Shown here: in pieces, positions 35,165 to 44,595 of the stretch
Numbering within the stretch: position 1 is the first letter of the stretch
How the letters are laid out: each line of letters opens with the position of its first letter
From: an uncultured bacterium
GTDB taxonomy: Bacteria > Actinomycetota > Coriobacteriia > Coriobacteriales > Coriobacteriaceae
DNA length: 64,000 nucleotides
Direction: 5' to 3'
NCBI GenBank assembly: GCA_905215725.1
Contig: CAJMRD010000001.1
Location: 15,436-79,435 of the forward strand
Translations under genes and position numbers: made by a program
The notes under the pieces: generated by a model
What the model was told of the DNA's origin: nothing
Database searches by the model: none
The model's input: only the letters and a program-made list of their open reading frames with translations

Positions 35165-36778
35165 TTAAAAGGCCACGTTGCCAAACTCCGACAGGATAAG
35201 GTCGGGGTTGTGGTCGGTTGCCCAATCAACGTTCCACGGGCTCGTGAACAGCAGCAGCTTGCCGCCGCGCATGTCCTCGACGCGCAGCGTGTCGCGCGTG
35301 AGCGAAAGGCCCGGGACATCGATGGTGTCGGGGTCGTTCTGGATCCAGCGGATGTCCGTATAGGGCAGCGGCTGGCGACGAACCTCAACACGGTACTCGG
35401 CCTTGAGGCGGCGCTCGAGCACCTCAAACTGCAGCACGCCAACCACGCCCACGATGACGCTCTCCATGCCGGCACCCAGCTCGCGGAAGATCTGGATGGC
35501 ACCCTCCTGGGCAAGCTCCTCCATACCCTTGACGAACTGCTTGCGCTTGAGCGTATCGACCTGCGTAATGCGAGCGAACATCTCGGGGGCAAACGTCGGG
35601 ATCTGCGGATACTGCACGTGACGCTTGCCGGAGCACACGGTGTCACCGATGCTAAAGATACCCGGGTCGAACAGGCCCACGATATCGCCCGCGTACGCCT
35701 CGTCAACAATCGCGCGGTCATCGGCCATCATCGACGTGCCCGTGGCAAGCTTGAGTTTGCGGTTGCCCTGCACGTGGAAGGCATCCATGCCGCGCTCGAA
35801 CTTGCCCGAGCAAATACGCACAAAGGCGATGCGGTCGCGGTGGTTCTTGTCCATGTTGGCCTGGATCTTAAACACAAAGCCGCTAAAGTCGTCGCGGCAG
35901 GGATCGACCGGCTCGCCGGTGAGCGTATCGGTATAGGCGCGCGGCGTCGGGGCCAGACGCAGGAACTCCTTGAGGAAGGGCTCCACGCCAAAGTTGGTAA
36001 GCGCCGAGCCAAAGAACGCCGGACTCAGCTTGCCGCAGGCCACGGCATCCAAATCGAGCTCGTCGCCGGCACCATCGAGCAGCTCGATGTCGTCCATCAG
36101 GTTCTTATGGTTCTCCTCGCCGATGAGCTCGTCCATGGAAGGATCGCCCAGCTCGGCCTCGACCTCGGCGACCTTCTTGGTGGCGTTGGCGTGGCCGTCG
36201 CCCTCAAAGGCAATGACGCGACGGGTCTGACGGTCGAACACGCCGCGGAAATTGCGGCCGCTGCCGATCGGCCAATTCATAGGATACGTATTGATGCCCA
36301 GGACATTCTCGATCTCTTCCATGAGCTCAAACGGATCGCGAGCCTCGTGGTCGAGCTTGTTCACAAAGGTGAAAATGGGAATGTGGCGCAGCGTACAGAC
36401 CTTAAAGAGCTTTTTGGTCTGGGCCTCGACGCCCTTGGCGCCGTCGATGACCATGACAGCGGCGTCGGCGGCCATAAGGGTACGGTAGGTATCCTCCGAA
36501 AAGTCCTGGTGTCCGGGGGTATCGAGAATGTTGACGCAGGCGCCGTCGTAGGTGAACTGCAGCACCGAGGAGGTAACGGAGATACCGCGCTCCTTCTCGA
36601 TGTCCATCCAGTCCGAGACGGCATGCTTGGCCGAGCTCTTGCCCTTGACCGAGCCAGCAGTCTGAATGCTGCCGGTATAGAGCAGCAGCTTCTCGGTAAG
36701 TGTGGTCTTACCGGCGTCCGGGTGGCTGATGATCGCGAATGTGCGGCGCGACGAGATTTCATCCGACAGGCTTGCCAT
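35165..36778 (-). CDS. prfC: Peptide chain release factor 3
   Basis: 537-residue GTPase that recycles release factors 1 and 2 after termination. G1 is SHPDAGKTT (18-26), the RF3-specific QTAGSVKGK follows, the switch region is EKERGISV, G3 DTPGHQDF and G4 NKLDHEARDP. The C-terminal domain ends with the RF3 block (GVVGVLQFEVLERRLKAEY). The ATG at 36778 follows AGAAAGGA; the longer frame has no ribosome site. Confidence 0.96.
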   Translation of the reverse strand: MASLSDEISSRRTFAIISHPDAGKTTLTEKLLLYTGSIQTAGSVKGKSSAKHAVSDWMDIEKERGISVTSSVLQFTYDGACVNILDTPGHQDFSEDTYRTLMAADAAVMVIDGAKGVEAQTKKLFKVCTLRHIPIFTFVNKLDHEARDPFELMEEIENVLGINTYPMNWPIGSGRNFRGVFDRQTRRVIAFEGDGHANATKKVAEVEAELGDPSMDELIGEENHKNLMDDIELLDGAGDELDLDAVACGKLSPAFFGSALTNFGVEPFLKEFLRLAPTPRAYTDTLTGEPVDPCRDDFSGFVFKIQANMDKNHRDRIAFVRICSGKFERGMDAFHVQGNRKLKLATGTSMMADDRAIVDEAYAGDIVGLFDPGIFSIGDTVCSGKRHVQYPQIPTFAPEMFARITQVDTLKRKQFVKGMEELAQEGAIQIFRELGAGMESVIVGVVGVLQFEVLERRLKAEYRVEVRRQPLPYTDIRWIQNDPDTIDVPGLSLTRDTLRVEDMRGGKLLLFTSPWNVDWATDHNPDLILSEFGNVAF

Positions 36779-36932
36779 GCGGATCCTTTCTTGCATTGAG
36801 TGCATTACGTCGTTGTAACCGTATTATTGTAGCCGCGAAATCCCGCTCTAGGGCACCTATCAGGACAAATTCATCAGTTGGGGCCTGGATAGCCGGCCCA
36901 ATCTGAATTTGTCTCTTGCGCAACTGTGCATA

Positions 36933-36966
36933 GTGTATATATACTGTGCTTACCGGTTATATACAC
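36933..36966. promoter_or_regulatory. Inverted repeat, candidate operator of the GntR gene
   Basis: GTGTATATA (36933-36941) and TATATACAC (36958-36966) form perfect 9-base arms 16 bases apart, 28-60 bases before the GntR start. Regulators of the YtrA branch bind such dyads in their own promoters; that they do so here is inference. Confidence 0.55.
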
Positions 36967-36993
36967 GTGTAGCCCAACAGCTAAGGAGCCGCT

Positions 36994-37374
36994 GTGGACA
37001 TCATCCTATCCAATTCGAGCGATAAGCCCATCTACGAACAGATATCTTCGCAGGTCAAAGCTCAGATCCTTTCGGGCACACTCACTGCGGGAGCCAAACT
37101 CCCCAGCATCCGTGCACTCGCGAGCGATCTTGGCGTGAGCGTCATCACCACCAAGCGCGCCTACGCCGACCTGGAGCAGCTCGGGTTTATCTGCACCGTG
37201 CAGGGCAAGGGCTGCTTTGTCGCCGAGGGCAACCAAGAACTCTTGCGTGAAAACCAGCTCTTCCATATCGAAGAGTTACTTGCGAAAGCGGCAAGCCAAG
37301 CCGAAACCCTGGGCGTCACGCGCGACAAACTGCACGAGATGCTCGACCTGGTAGCCCCCGAAACCATGCAGTAG
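36994..37374 (+). CDS. GntR-family regulator, YtrA type
   Basis: 126 residues: N-terminal GntR winged helix (PIYEQISSQVKAQILSGTL lead, recognition helix VSVITTKRAYADLEQLG) with only a short helical tail, as in the YtrA branch that controls neighbouring ABC transporters. The GTG at 36994 follows CTAAGGAG. It is the first gene of a three-gene operon and probably represses it in response to cell-envelope stress or a peptide; the signal is unknown. Confidence 0.92.
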   Translation: MDIILSNSSDKPIYEQISSQVKAQILSGTLTAGAKLPSIRALASDLGVSVITTKRAYADLEQLGFICTVQGKGCFVAEGNQELLRENQLFHIEELLAKAASQAETLGVTRDKLHEMLDLVAPETMQ

Positions 37375-37397
37375 CCATCTGCAAGAAAGGCTATGCC

Positions 37398-38279
37398 ATG
37401 CAAAACTTGTTAGAACTCAAAGGCATCTCACGCACTGTAAGCGACCGCTTTTCGCTGCGCGACGTCACGCTTGCCGTGGAACCCGGCCAGATCGTCGGCT
37501 TTGTCGGTGCCAACGGTGCTGGCAAAACAACGACGATTCGAGCCGCGCTTGGGCTTATCAAACTCGATGCCGGCGAGGTGCACCTGTTTGGGCAGCGCTG
37601 TGGCGCCGACGCACCCGGTGAAGCGCAGCGCCATCTACGCTCCCGCGTCGGTCTTGTCCTGGACACGTGCCCCTTCCCCTCCACGCTCAAGGTGGGCCAG
37701 ATCGAGTCGCTCGTAGGCCCGGCGTACCCCACGTGGGACCGCGAAACGTTCGCCGGATTCATCAACCGATTTGGCCTCGATCCTAAGACAAAAGTCAAGG
37801 ACCTCTCCCGCGGCATGGGCATGAAACTGCAGCTTGCCTGTGCACTCAGCCACAATGCCAAGCTGCTCGTTTTGGACGAAGCCACCGCGGGCCTCGATCC
37901 CATGGCACGCGAGGAACTGCTTGATGAGCTGCTTGCCTTTGTCGCCGACGGCCAGCACAGTGTGCTGCTCTCGAGCCACATTACGTCCGACCTCGATCGC
38001 ACCGCTGATCGCGTCATCTGCATCGATAATGGCTCGATTATGTTTGACCTGCCGCGCGAGGAAATTACCGACCGCGCTGGCATCGCCCACTGCACCCAAT
38101 CGCAGGCTGCCGAGCTTATGTCTTGCGTCGAAGGCGCCCGTGCCGCCCACCACGCCTATAGCGTGGACGTGCTCGTGCCCAACCGTCGCGAAACGTTCGA
38201 GGCCTTCCCCGAGATTCCCTGCGATCGGGCAACCATTGATGACTACCTGCGCCTCACGCTGAAAGGGGCTTCGAAATGA
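37398..38279 (+). CDS. ABC transporter ATP-binding protein (YtrB-like)
   Basis: 293 residues. Walker A GANGAGKTT near 37, signature motif given by LSRGMGMKLQLACAL (an RG variant of LSGGQ, usual in this branch), Walker B LLVLDEATAGLDP near 160 and the H-loop in LLSSHITSDLD. The C-terminal 80 residues are specific to this exporter type. It lies between GntR and the permease and overlaps the permease start by 4 bases. Confidence 0.93.
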   Translation: MQNLLELKGISRTVSDRFSLRDVTLAVEPGQIVGFVGANGAGKTTTIRAALGLIKLDAGEVHLFGQRCGADAPGEAQRHLRSRVGLVLDTCPFPSTLKVGQIESLVGPAYPTWDRETFAGFINRFGLDPKTKVKDLSRGMGMKLQLACALSHNAKLLVLDEATAGLDPMAREELLDELLAFVADGQHSVLLSSHITSDLDRTADRVICIDNGSIMFDLPREEITDRAGIAHCTQSQAAELMSCVEGARAAHHAYSVDVLVPNRRETFEAFPEIPCDRATIDDYLRLTLKGASK

Positions 38280-38974
38280 AACGCGCTTTTATGTCCGAGC
38301 TCGCCATCGTTCGTACGCTCATCCCGAGCATCACGGGCGTCGGCCTATTCATCTTTGTCGTGCTGACCCTTGCCAACGCGTCGGATGGCGATTCCGGCAT
38401 GAGCGCCGGCGCCTGTGCGGTCAGCGCCATGTCGCCCATCATAATCATGAACTCGCTAGCTGGCTACGATAACCAAAACGGCTGGGAGCGTTATCGAGCA
38501 ACGTTGCCCTTCTCGCGCAAAGACATTATTTGCGCACGCTACCTGAGCGTTATTGTCTTCTCGGCTGTCATGACGTGCGCCGCCGCGCTTCTGAGCATCG
38601 TCTCCATCCCGCTATTCAACAGCGTGGGCATCCCCTCGACGGGACAGACGGTCTTTGAGATCGCTATAGCCTCGGCAGCATCGATGCTCATCTCCCTCAT
38701 GATGGTATTCTTGATACAGCCGCTGTTCTTTCGCTTTGGGCACATGGAGGCGCTGCGCCTATCCCTTGGCCTGTTTGCCCTGTTTGGCTGCGGCACCATG
38801 GCCACGTTGAGCTCCTCCAACCCCATCAGCAACTGGCTCATGTCGATTGCCGGAGCGAATCCCGATCCTGCCGTTCTGGGCTGTCTGTGCGCAGGAATTG
38901 CCGTGCTGGCCCTCGCGCTATGCGCAATCAGCTGCACCGTCAGCACCAAGGTTTATCGAGTACGCGACCTGTAG
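38276..38974 (+). CDS. ABC-2-type permease subunit
   Basis: 232 residues with six hydrophobic helices, starting with the MKRAFMSELAIVRTLIPS lead. The YDNQNGWERYRATLPFSRKDIICARYL segment after the second helix is the coupling-helix region of ABC-2 permeases in GntR-linked operons. It forms an exporter with the preceding ATPase. Substrate not evident. Confidence 0.88.
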   Translation: MKRAFMSELAIVRTLIPSITGVGLFIFVVLTLANASDGDSGMSAGACAVSAMSPIIIMNSLAGYDNQNGWERYRATLPFSRKDIICARYLSVIVFSAVMTCAAALLSIVSIPLFNSVGIPSTGQTVFEIAIASAASMLISLMMVFLIQPLFFRFGHMEALRLSLGLFALFGCGTMATLSSSNPISNWLMSIAGANPDPAVLGCLCAGIAVLALALCAISCTVSTKVYRVRDL

Positions 38975-39064
38975 CCACGCGCGTCTCAATCCGCGAAGGA
39001 CGCGATCGCCGCCCCTCCCTGCAAATCCGTGGCAAACGGCATGGCCCCGGCGCGCGCTACCGTG

Positions 39065-40369
39065 CTACTTGCGCAGCGGCTTGGGCAGTGGAATGCCGGC
39101 GGCGATAACGGCGGCGATGATCATGCAGACGATACCCTTGAGTGGGAAGCACATGAGCAGCAGGCCCACGACCATGACCGGCTGACGCATGACGGCGCCC
39201 ATCGTCGATGCCGTGCAGACGGCGACGCAAAAGACCGGATCGGCGCCGGTGATGATGGCAAGGCCGTAGCCCAGGCTTACGCCCGAGAAGATAACCGGGA
39301 AGAAGTGGCCGCCGCGCCAACCAAGGTTGATGAGGGCAGGCGTCAGCATGGCCTTGACAAGACCGGTCGCGATAAGCACGCCGGCGGGAATGGTCAGATA
39401 GGTTTCCATGAGCACGTCGGCCTGCGTCTCGCCGGCAAACATGGTGTAGGGCAGGACTGTGCCGCAGATGGCGAGCGCCAGACCGGCCAGCATGGCTTTG
39501 ACGACAGGGCGCGCCCCCATTGCATGAGCAAGCGCTTCGCTCGCTTGCTCAGAGACAAAGTACAACCAGCCGCAGACGGTACCGACCAGTGCCAGGGGGA
39601 TGAGCCAGGTAAGCTCCAGGTTGCCCACCACGGCAGCCTCGAACCTCGGCATACCCATGCCGCCGCCCATGAGCTGGCCGAGCAGCAGGTAGGTGCCCAG
39701 GCCGCCAGCAATCGCGATGCCGTAAACCACGGTCTTTTGCGCCTTGGGCAGCCTGATGTTGATCTCACCGGATTCGGAATCCTCGCCATCGCCGGCACCC
39801 TGGCCGTCAGCACTTCCGGCAAGCGGCGCCACAAAGCCAAACACGGGCGCGGTAAAGAGCGCCGTCAGGGCAGCCTGGGTGCCCAGCAGCGTGAGCTCCC
39901 TAAACTCGGCGCCAAAGCGACGCATACGGTCGCCGACCCAGCTGCACAGACCTGCGATAACGCCGGTCAGACCGGCCTCCGGTCCAATACTTCCACCAAA
40001 CAGCAGCGGCAGCAATGCCGCGAGCGAAAGCTTGCCCAGGTTGTCGTACGGGTAGCGCCCGTCTTGCTTAACCTTTGCCATCACCTGGTTGAGGTCATCG
40101 GTCTTGATGCCCGTCATCTTTTCGTACAGGCCAATCACCAAGCCGCCCAACAGGCAAACGAAAAACGGGTACGGCAAAAAGCCAAACGGGCCGCTGGCGA
40201 GTTCGGGCGAAGAGACACCCAGCATATGCGGGACCTCGGTCCACAAATAATCAATGCCGTGCTCCATCGCAAAGAAGAATAGCCAGACTGCGGCACCCGC
40301 GAGTGCACCGGTCACGGCAACGCTGACCAAAAACAGCGCTCGGTTCGTGGGTTTGGCAAGGTTATCCAT
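39065..40369 (-). CDS. ClC-family ion channel/antiporter, YfeO-like
   Basis: 434 residues, about ten to twelve helices. The second ClC selectivity segment appears as GGSIGPEAGL near 130 in place of the GREGP of chloride transporters, and the usual GSGIP element is not seen. This matches the YfeO-type bacterial subgroup, whose ion is not established. An acidic, Gly-rich cytoplasmic insert (about 190-205) separates the halves. The start at 40369 follows GGGAGGA. Confidence 0.85.
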   Translation of the reverse strand: MDNLAKPTNRALFLVSVAVTGALAGAAVWLFFFAMEHGIDYLWTEVPHMLGVSSPELASGPFGFLPYPFFVCLLGGLVIGLYEKMTGIKTDDLNQVMAKVKQDGRYPYDNLGKLSLAALLPLLFGGSIGPEAGLTGVIAGLCSWVGDRMRRFGAEFRELTLLGTQAALTALFTAPVFGFVAPLAGSADGQGAGDGEDSESGEINIRLPKAQKTVVYGIAIAGGLGTYLLLGQLMGGGMGMPRFEAAVVGNLELTWLIPLALVGTVCGWLYFVSEQASEALAHAMGARPVVKAMLAGLALAICGTVLPYTMFAGETQADVLMETYLTIPAGVLIATGLVKAMLTPALINLGWRGGHFFPVIFSGVSLGYGLAIITGADPVFCVAVCTASTMGAVMRQPVMVVGLLLMCFPLKGIVCMIIAAVIAAGIPLPKPLRK

Positions 40370-40494
40370 CGGGTCCTCCCGCGGTCAAAGTCGACATAGA
40401 TACGTTTTATTGTAGAGCGAGCGTTGTCCGAACGAGCCAACCATCTGCGCCGCAAACGGCACCATTGGGAGTCATAGTGGGGCAGGCTCAAGAC

Positions 40495-41028
40495 TTATCC
40501 GTTGATAATCGAGGCAATCTCGCGCAAATCGTCGGCAAAGTAGATGCCGAGTTGGCGCCTCGGGCTCGAAAGCCCCTTATCAATCATGTGCCCGAGCAGG
40601 GCTTTGAGGTCGTTGTAGTACCCATCCAGGTTGTACAGAATGCACGGCGCACTCAGATGCCCCAACGACACGGCGGACATGACCTCGGCAATCTCCTCGA
40701 GCGTGCCCGTGCCGCCCGGAAAGGCAATGAACGCATCACCGAGCTCGATCATCTTGGCTTTGCGCTCGGCCATGTCGCTCGTCACGATGAGGTCGTCAAT
40801 ACCGTCGTGTTGAAACTCTGCCTCGATAAAAAAGCTCGGCTCAACGCCCGTCACATGCCCGCCAGCATCGAGCACGCTATCGGCAAGCGCGCCCATCAGG
40901 CCCGACTTGGAGCCGCCGTATACCAGCGCGTGGCCGTTGGTGCCAATCCAGTTGCCCAGCTCCCGTACCGCAGGTAGAAACGCCGGGTCATTACCGACGC
41001 TCGCGCCCAGGTACACCGTGATGTTCAT
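40495..41028 (-). CDS. LOG-family protein (nucleoside 5'-monophosphate phosphoribohydrolase type)
   Basis: 177 residues with the Rossmann-like LOG fold: VYLGAS near the start, YGGSKSGLMG near 40, the ERKAKM helix, and the catalytic PGGTGTLEE near 107. These enzymes cleave the N-glycosidic bond of adenosine-type monophosphates and were long misnamed lysine decarboxylases. The ATG at 41028 follows GGGGGA at good spacing; an upstream TTG is less likely. Confidence 0.9.
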   Translation of the reverse strand: MNITVYLGASVGNDPAFLPAVRELGNWIGTNGHALVYGGSKSGLMGALADSVLDAGGHVTGVEPSFFIEAEFQHDGIDDLIVTSDMAERKAKMIELGDAFIAFPGGTGTLEEIAEVMSAVSLGHLSAPCILYNLDGYYNDLKALLGHMIDKGLSSPRRQLGIYFADDLREIASIING

Positions 41029-41064
41029 ATGCAATCCCCCTCGTCGTGACGCGCGGCACCCGTT

Positions 41065-41490
41065 CTATCGTTGCCGGCGACGGTACTCGCGCACACGGCG
41101 CGACAAATCGGCGAGCTCATCGCGGTCGAGTTCTTCCAAATGCTCAAGATCGTCCATAAAGCGCGCCATGGTGTCCTTTTGGCGCAGCTTGATGAGCGTA
41201 TTGCAGTAGTTCACCGCCACGCCCGTAAGCATGGCGATATAGAAGATACTGATGACGCTCAAGACGACGGTAATGCCGCGGGCAACCGGCGTTTCGGCGG
41301 GGATATCGCCAAAGCCGATCGTCGAGACCGTCTCAAAGCTAAACCAGAGACCATCGCCAAACGTGAGGGTCGTGGGCTCGGACAGCCAGACAGCCGTCGA
41401 GCACAGCAGGTAAAAGATAAGAAACAGACCCGTGATGCGCGCAAAGCCGGCCTGTCGCAGTACGTCGGCAAGCGTCCTCAACTTGTTCAT
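41065..41490 (-). CDS. Two-helix potassium channel subunit
   Basis: 141 residues: TM1 (about 17-35), a pore helix and filter STIGFGDI near 60 (the TVGYGD filter in a Phe variant), TM2 (about 75-98) and a charged, probably coiled-coil tail rich in Glu, Asp and Arg. This is KcsA-like and should assemble as a tetramer. The ATG at 41490 follows AAAAGGGG. There is no voltage sensor and no RCK domain. Confidence 0.87.
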   Translation of the reverse strand: MNKLRTLADVLRQAGFARITGLFLIFYLLCSTAVWLSEPTTLTFGDGLWFSFETVSTIGFGDIPAETPVARGITVVLSVISIFYIAMLTGVAVNYCNTLIKLRQKDTMARFMDDLEHLEELDRDELADLSRRVREYRRRQR

Positions 41491-41558
41491 CGCGACCCCT
41501 TTTCCCAGACGTCCAATCTCGTTCGCTCGGTATTGTCCCACGCCTCCCCCGCAAACGA

Positions 41559-41656
41559 AACTAGTCATTGGGAACTAGTCATTGGGGACGTTCTTAAATG
41601 ACTAGTCAAACAAGAACGTCCCCAATGACTAGTCGTTTAAGAGCGTCCCCAATGAC
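41559..41656. repeat. Hairpin repeat family A, copy 2 (composite)
   Basis: A perfect 22-base stem (41574-41595 and 41612-41633) with the ACTAGTCATTGGGGACG core is flanked by a partial copy on each side (41559-41573 and 41638-41656), suggesting repeated insertion or unequal exchange. Confidence 0.9.
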
Positions 41657-41749
41657 TGCAGAGCGCGAGCGTTTAGCGGTGCAGCTGCCGACTGGGCAGG
41701 CTGAGCTGGTATCCTTATGCGGTAATGTCTCAATTCGTTAGGATTGCAT

Positions 41750-43429
41750 GTGAGAGCTTCCGCTGTCCTTCGTTCAGTTATATATCGCACCCTGGCCGTC
41801 GCGCTTGCCGCGCTCGCCGTACTGAGCACCATCATGCCCGCCCCCGCCTATGCCGCCAATACCGATCAGCAGGTCAAAACGGTCCGCGTTGGTTGGCTCG
41901 TCAACAACGAGGGCTTCCAGGACGGCACCCCCGGCGAGCGTCTCTCGGGATGGGGTTACGAGTGCCTCCAGACCCTCTCGTACTACACACCCGGCTGGCA
42001 GTACGAATACGTCTCCGGCACCTTCACAGAGCTTATGGAGAAGCTCGAAGCCGGCGAGATTGATCTCATGCCAAACATCTCCTACTCCGAAGAACGCGCC
42101 CAAAAACTGCTCTTCTCGTCGAACCCCGAGGGCACCGAACGCTACTACATCTACGCCAAGCCCGATCGCGACGACCTGGCCAAGGGTGACCCCCAGGCAC
42201 TCCAGGGTCTCACTATCGGTTTCAACCCCGGCGTCATGCAAACCATCGTTGGCCAGCAATGGCTCGCCAACGAAGGCATTACCTGTACCTATAAGGAAAT
42301 CAGCAGTAACGGCGACCTTTTCGATGCGCTCGCAAACGGCGAGGTCGACGCCATCATCATGAACGACACGACCTCGTCGCCCAACGCCTCCCCCATGTTC
42401 TACATTGGTTCGAGCGACTACTACTTTGCCGTTCCCAAAAGCCGCCCCGACCTGATGAACGACATCAATGCTGCCATGACGGCAATCGCCCGCGTCAACC
42501 CACGCTATAACGACGAAGTCAAATCTAGCTACTCGACCCAAAACAGCGGTTCATCATCGCTCAACGGCCCCGAATGTTCCTGGCTCAAAGCAAACAACAG
42601 CACCATCACGCTCGGCTACATTACGGGCAAACTCCCCTACTGCAACGAGGACGAAGACGGCGAAATGGAAGGCTCGCTCGCATCGCTTGCGACGACGCTG
42701 CACGATAAATTTGGCATTACGGTCAAAACCGTCGCCTTTGATAGCTACAAGATGATGTCAAAGGCCCTGTCAAAGGAAAGCATAGACGTTGCGCTGCCGG
42801 TATACCGAGATTACTGGTTTGCCGAGCAAACAGGCGTTGTGCAGTCGATATCGTTGGGGACCATATCCCTCACCGCCATCCACACCGGCAGCAACCTGAA
42901 CAAAGACCTTCAGAACATCGCCTGTACCAAATCATCGTTTGTCAACAAAAATGCACTTGAAAGCCTGTTTCCCACAGCGACCGTAACCGAATACCAATCC
43001 GACGATGAAGCGTTCGACGCCCTCAGGAAGGGAACGGTGCACTGCATCCTCGCCCCCAGTTCACGCGTAAAAACCATCGGTGACCGTTATGATCTCGAGA
43101 ACTGCGAGACGGCCGAGCTCCCTGACACCTGTGAGCTCCCGTGCTGGATTTCGCGCGGAAAACCCGAGCTGTTGGGAATCATCAACAAGGGCATCATCAA
43201 TGCCGGAGAATCGCTCTCCGCAAGCAATTTCTCCCCCACGTCGTACACGGCCCAGGAATCCGACACGCTTCGATTCCTTTATCGCAACCGCACCGCTATT
43301 GCCGCCACCCTCATCGGTATGTTGTCGGTCGGCATCGTCCTGCTCATCTGGGCGCTCGTGCGCGCTCGAACCGAGTGCAAAAAGCCGATGCTGCCAACGC
43401 CGCTAAGACGGCATTCCTCACGCGCATGA
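41750..43429 (+). CDS. Sensor hybrid kinase, N-terminal part: signal peptide, two solute-binding domains, TM (frameshifted)
   Basis: 559 residues. A signal peptide ends near AYA-ANTD, followed by two tandem periplasmic solute-binding (Venus flytrap) domains, about 40-270 and 285-510, and one membrane helix (about 525-545). The frame then runs 15 codons past the break and stops at 43429. The rest of the kinase continues in the -1 frame from the AAAAA at 43379-43383. In an intact gene this would sense an amino-acid-like ligand outside the cell. The start at GTG 41750 is preferred; TTG 41744 is possible. Confidence 0.8.
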   Translation: MRASAVLRSVIYRTLAVALAALAVLSTIMPAPAYAANTDQQVKTVRVGWLVNNEGFQDGTPGERLSGWGYECLQTLSYYTPGWQYEYVSGTFTELMEKLEAGEIDLMPNISYSEERAQKLLFSSNPEGTERYYIYAKPDRDDLAKGDPQALQGLTIGFNPGVMQTIVGQQWLANEGITCTYKEISSNGDLFDALANGEVDAIIMNDTTSSPNASPMFYIGSSDYYFAVPKSRPDLMNDINAAMTAIARVNPRYNDEVKSSYSTQNSGSSSLNGPECSWLKANNSTITLGYITGKLPYCNEDEDGEMEGSLASLATTLHDKFGITVKTVAFDSYKMMSKALSKESIDVALPVYRDYWFAEQTGVVQSISLGTISLTAIHTGSNLNKDLQNIACTKSSFVNKNALESLFPTATVTEYQSDDEAFDALRKGTVHCILAPSSRVKTIGDRYDLENCETAELPDTCELPCWISRGKPELLGIINKGIINAGESLSASNFSPTSYTAQESDTLRFLYRNRTAIAATLIGMLSVGIVLLIWALVRARTECKKPMLPTPLRRHSSRA

Positions 43430-44553
43430 GCCACGACATCCGTACGCCGCTCAACGGTATCCTGGGCCTTATCGAGATCGAGGAATTGAAGGAAGGCGAT
43501 ATGCAAGTCGCCCGCGAGAGCCGTGCCAAGGCGCGCGTTGCCGCCAATCACCTGCTCTCGCTGATCAACGACATCCTCGAGATGGGCAAAATCGAAGACC
43601 GCAAGCTAACACTGGAGCATGCGCCTTTTAACCTCAAAGAGCTCTGTGACGATACACTGGTGCTGTGCAAGCTCCGCGCGTCCAGTAACGGCATCACAAT
43701 GCAGGACAATAGTCTGCCGTACGCCACGGGGCCATACATGATCGGCAGTCCCACCCATATCCGACAGATCATGATCAACCTGTTAGACAACAGCATTAAG
43801 TACAACAAGCACGGCGGCTCCGTCACCTTTAGCTCAAAGACCAAGCCACTCGATAACGGGCGCGCGCTCTTTTGCTTTAGCGTTTCGGATACCGGCATTG
43901 GCATGGCTCCCAAGTTTTTAAAGCATATCTATGAGCCGTTTGCCCAAGAAGGTGACGATGCGCGCAGCAAGTTCCAAGGAACCGGCATGGGCATGCCAAT
44001 CGTCAAGTCGCTTATTGACCTGATGGGCGGCACGATTGAGATTTCGAGTGAGGTTGGCGTGGGGAGTACGTTCAACGTCCAGATTCCGCTCGATATCGAC
44101 AAGAACCCTCAGGCAAGAGAACGTGCGGACGGCCAGGCAAACAGCTGCTCGCTTGCCGGCATGAACGTCCTTTTGGCAGAAGATAACGAGCTCAATGCCG
44201 AGATTGCCCAGGCTCTGCTCGAAAGCGAAGGCATCGTCGTAACTCGTGCCGCCAACGGCAACGAAACGGTCGACCTATACGTTGGCCGTCCCGCCGGCAG
44301 CTTCGATGCGATCCTGATGGACATTATGATGCCGGACATGGACGGCTACGAGGCAACCCGCGCGATTCGTCTGAGCGAGAAGGTCGATGCAGCCGATATC
44401 CCCATCATCGCGCTCACCGCCAATGCCTTTGCCGAGGACGCCAAGGCGGCACACGACGCCGGCATGAACGCTCATCTGTCCAAACCGCTCGACTTTAACA
44501 AGCTCAAAAACATACTCGCCCGCATCAAGAAAAACGGATCCGTTTCGCTATAG
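43375..44553 (+). CDS. Sensor hybrid kinase, C-terminal part: histidine kinase and receiver (downstream of frameshift)
   Basis: The continuation of the previous gene in the -1 frame: the phospho-acceptor His in MSHDIRTPLNG, a HATPase domain with the N box (NLLDNSIKYN) and G boxes (DTGIGM, GTGMGM), then a receiver domain with acidic DN pair, LMDIMMPDMDG phospho-acceptor and a Lys in LSKPLD. There is no DNA-binding output. GTG 43375 is the only nearby start and has no ribosome site, so on its own this part is probably not well made. With one extra A in the tract the two parts form one protein of about 934 residues. Confidence 0.8.
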   Translation: MQKADAANAAKTAFLTRMSHDIRTPLNGILGLIEIEELKEGDMQVARESRAKARVAANHLLSLINDILEMGKIEDRKLTLEHAPFNLKELCDDTLVLCKLRASSNGITMQDNSLPYATGPYMIGSPTHIRQIMINLLDNSIKYNKHGGSVTFSSKTKPLDNGRALFCFSVSDTGIGMAPKFLKHIYEPFAQEGDDARSKFQGTGMGMPIVKSLIDLMGGTIEISSEVGVGSTFNVQIPLDIDKNPQARERADGQANSCSLAGMNVLLAEDNELNAEIAQALLESEGIVVTRAANGNETVDLYVGRPAGSFDAILMDIMMPDMDGYEATRAIRLSEKVDAADIPIIALTANAFAEDAKAAHDAGMNAHLSKPLDFNKLKNILARIKKNGSVSL

Positions 44554-44595
44554 TTTGTGCTCAACCACCACGCACGACCAGAAAGGAAGCCAACG

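Noticed and set aside
35210..36799. Plus-strand frame of 529 codons
   Set aside because: Antisense to prfC; the real gene has all GTPase motifs.
39029..40282. Plus-strand frame of 417 codons
   Set aside because: Antisense to the ClC-family gene; rich in His, Gln and Asp as expected for a shadow frame.
43375..43390. Classical X-XXY-YYZ heptamer for programmed -1 frameshifting
   Set aside because: The site reads C-AAA-AAG, so the first tRNA would mispair after slipping. Only single slippage on A-AAG is possible; an indel or base-calling error is at least as likely.
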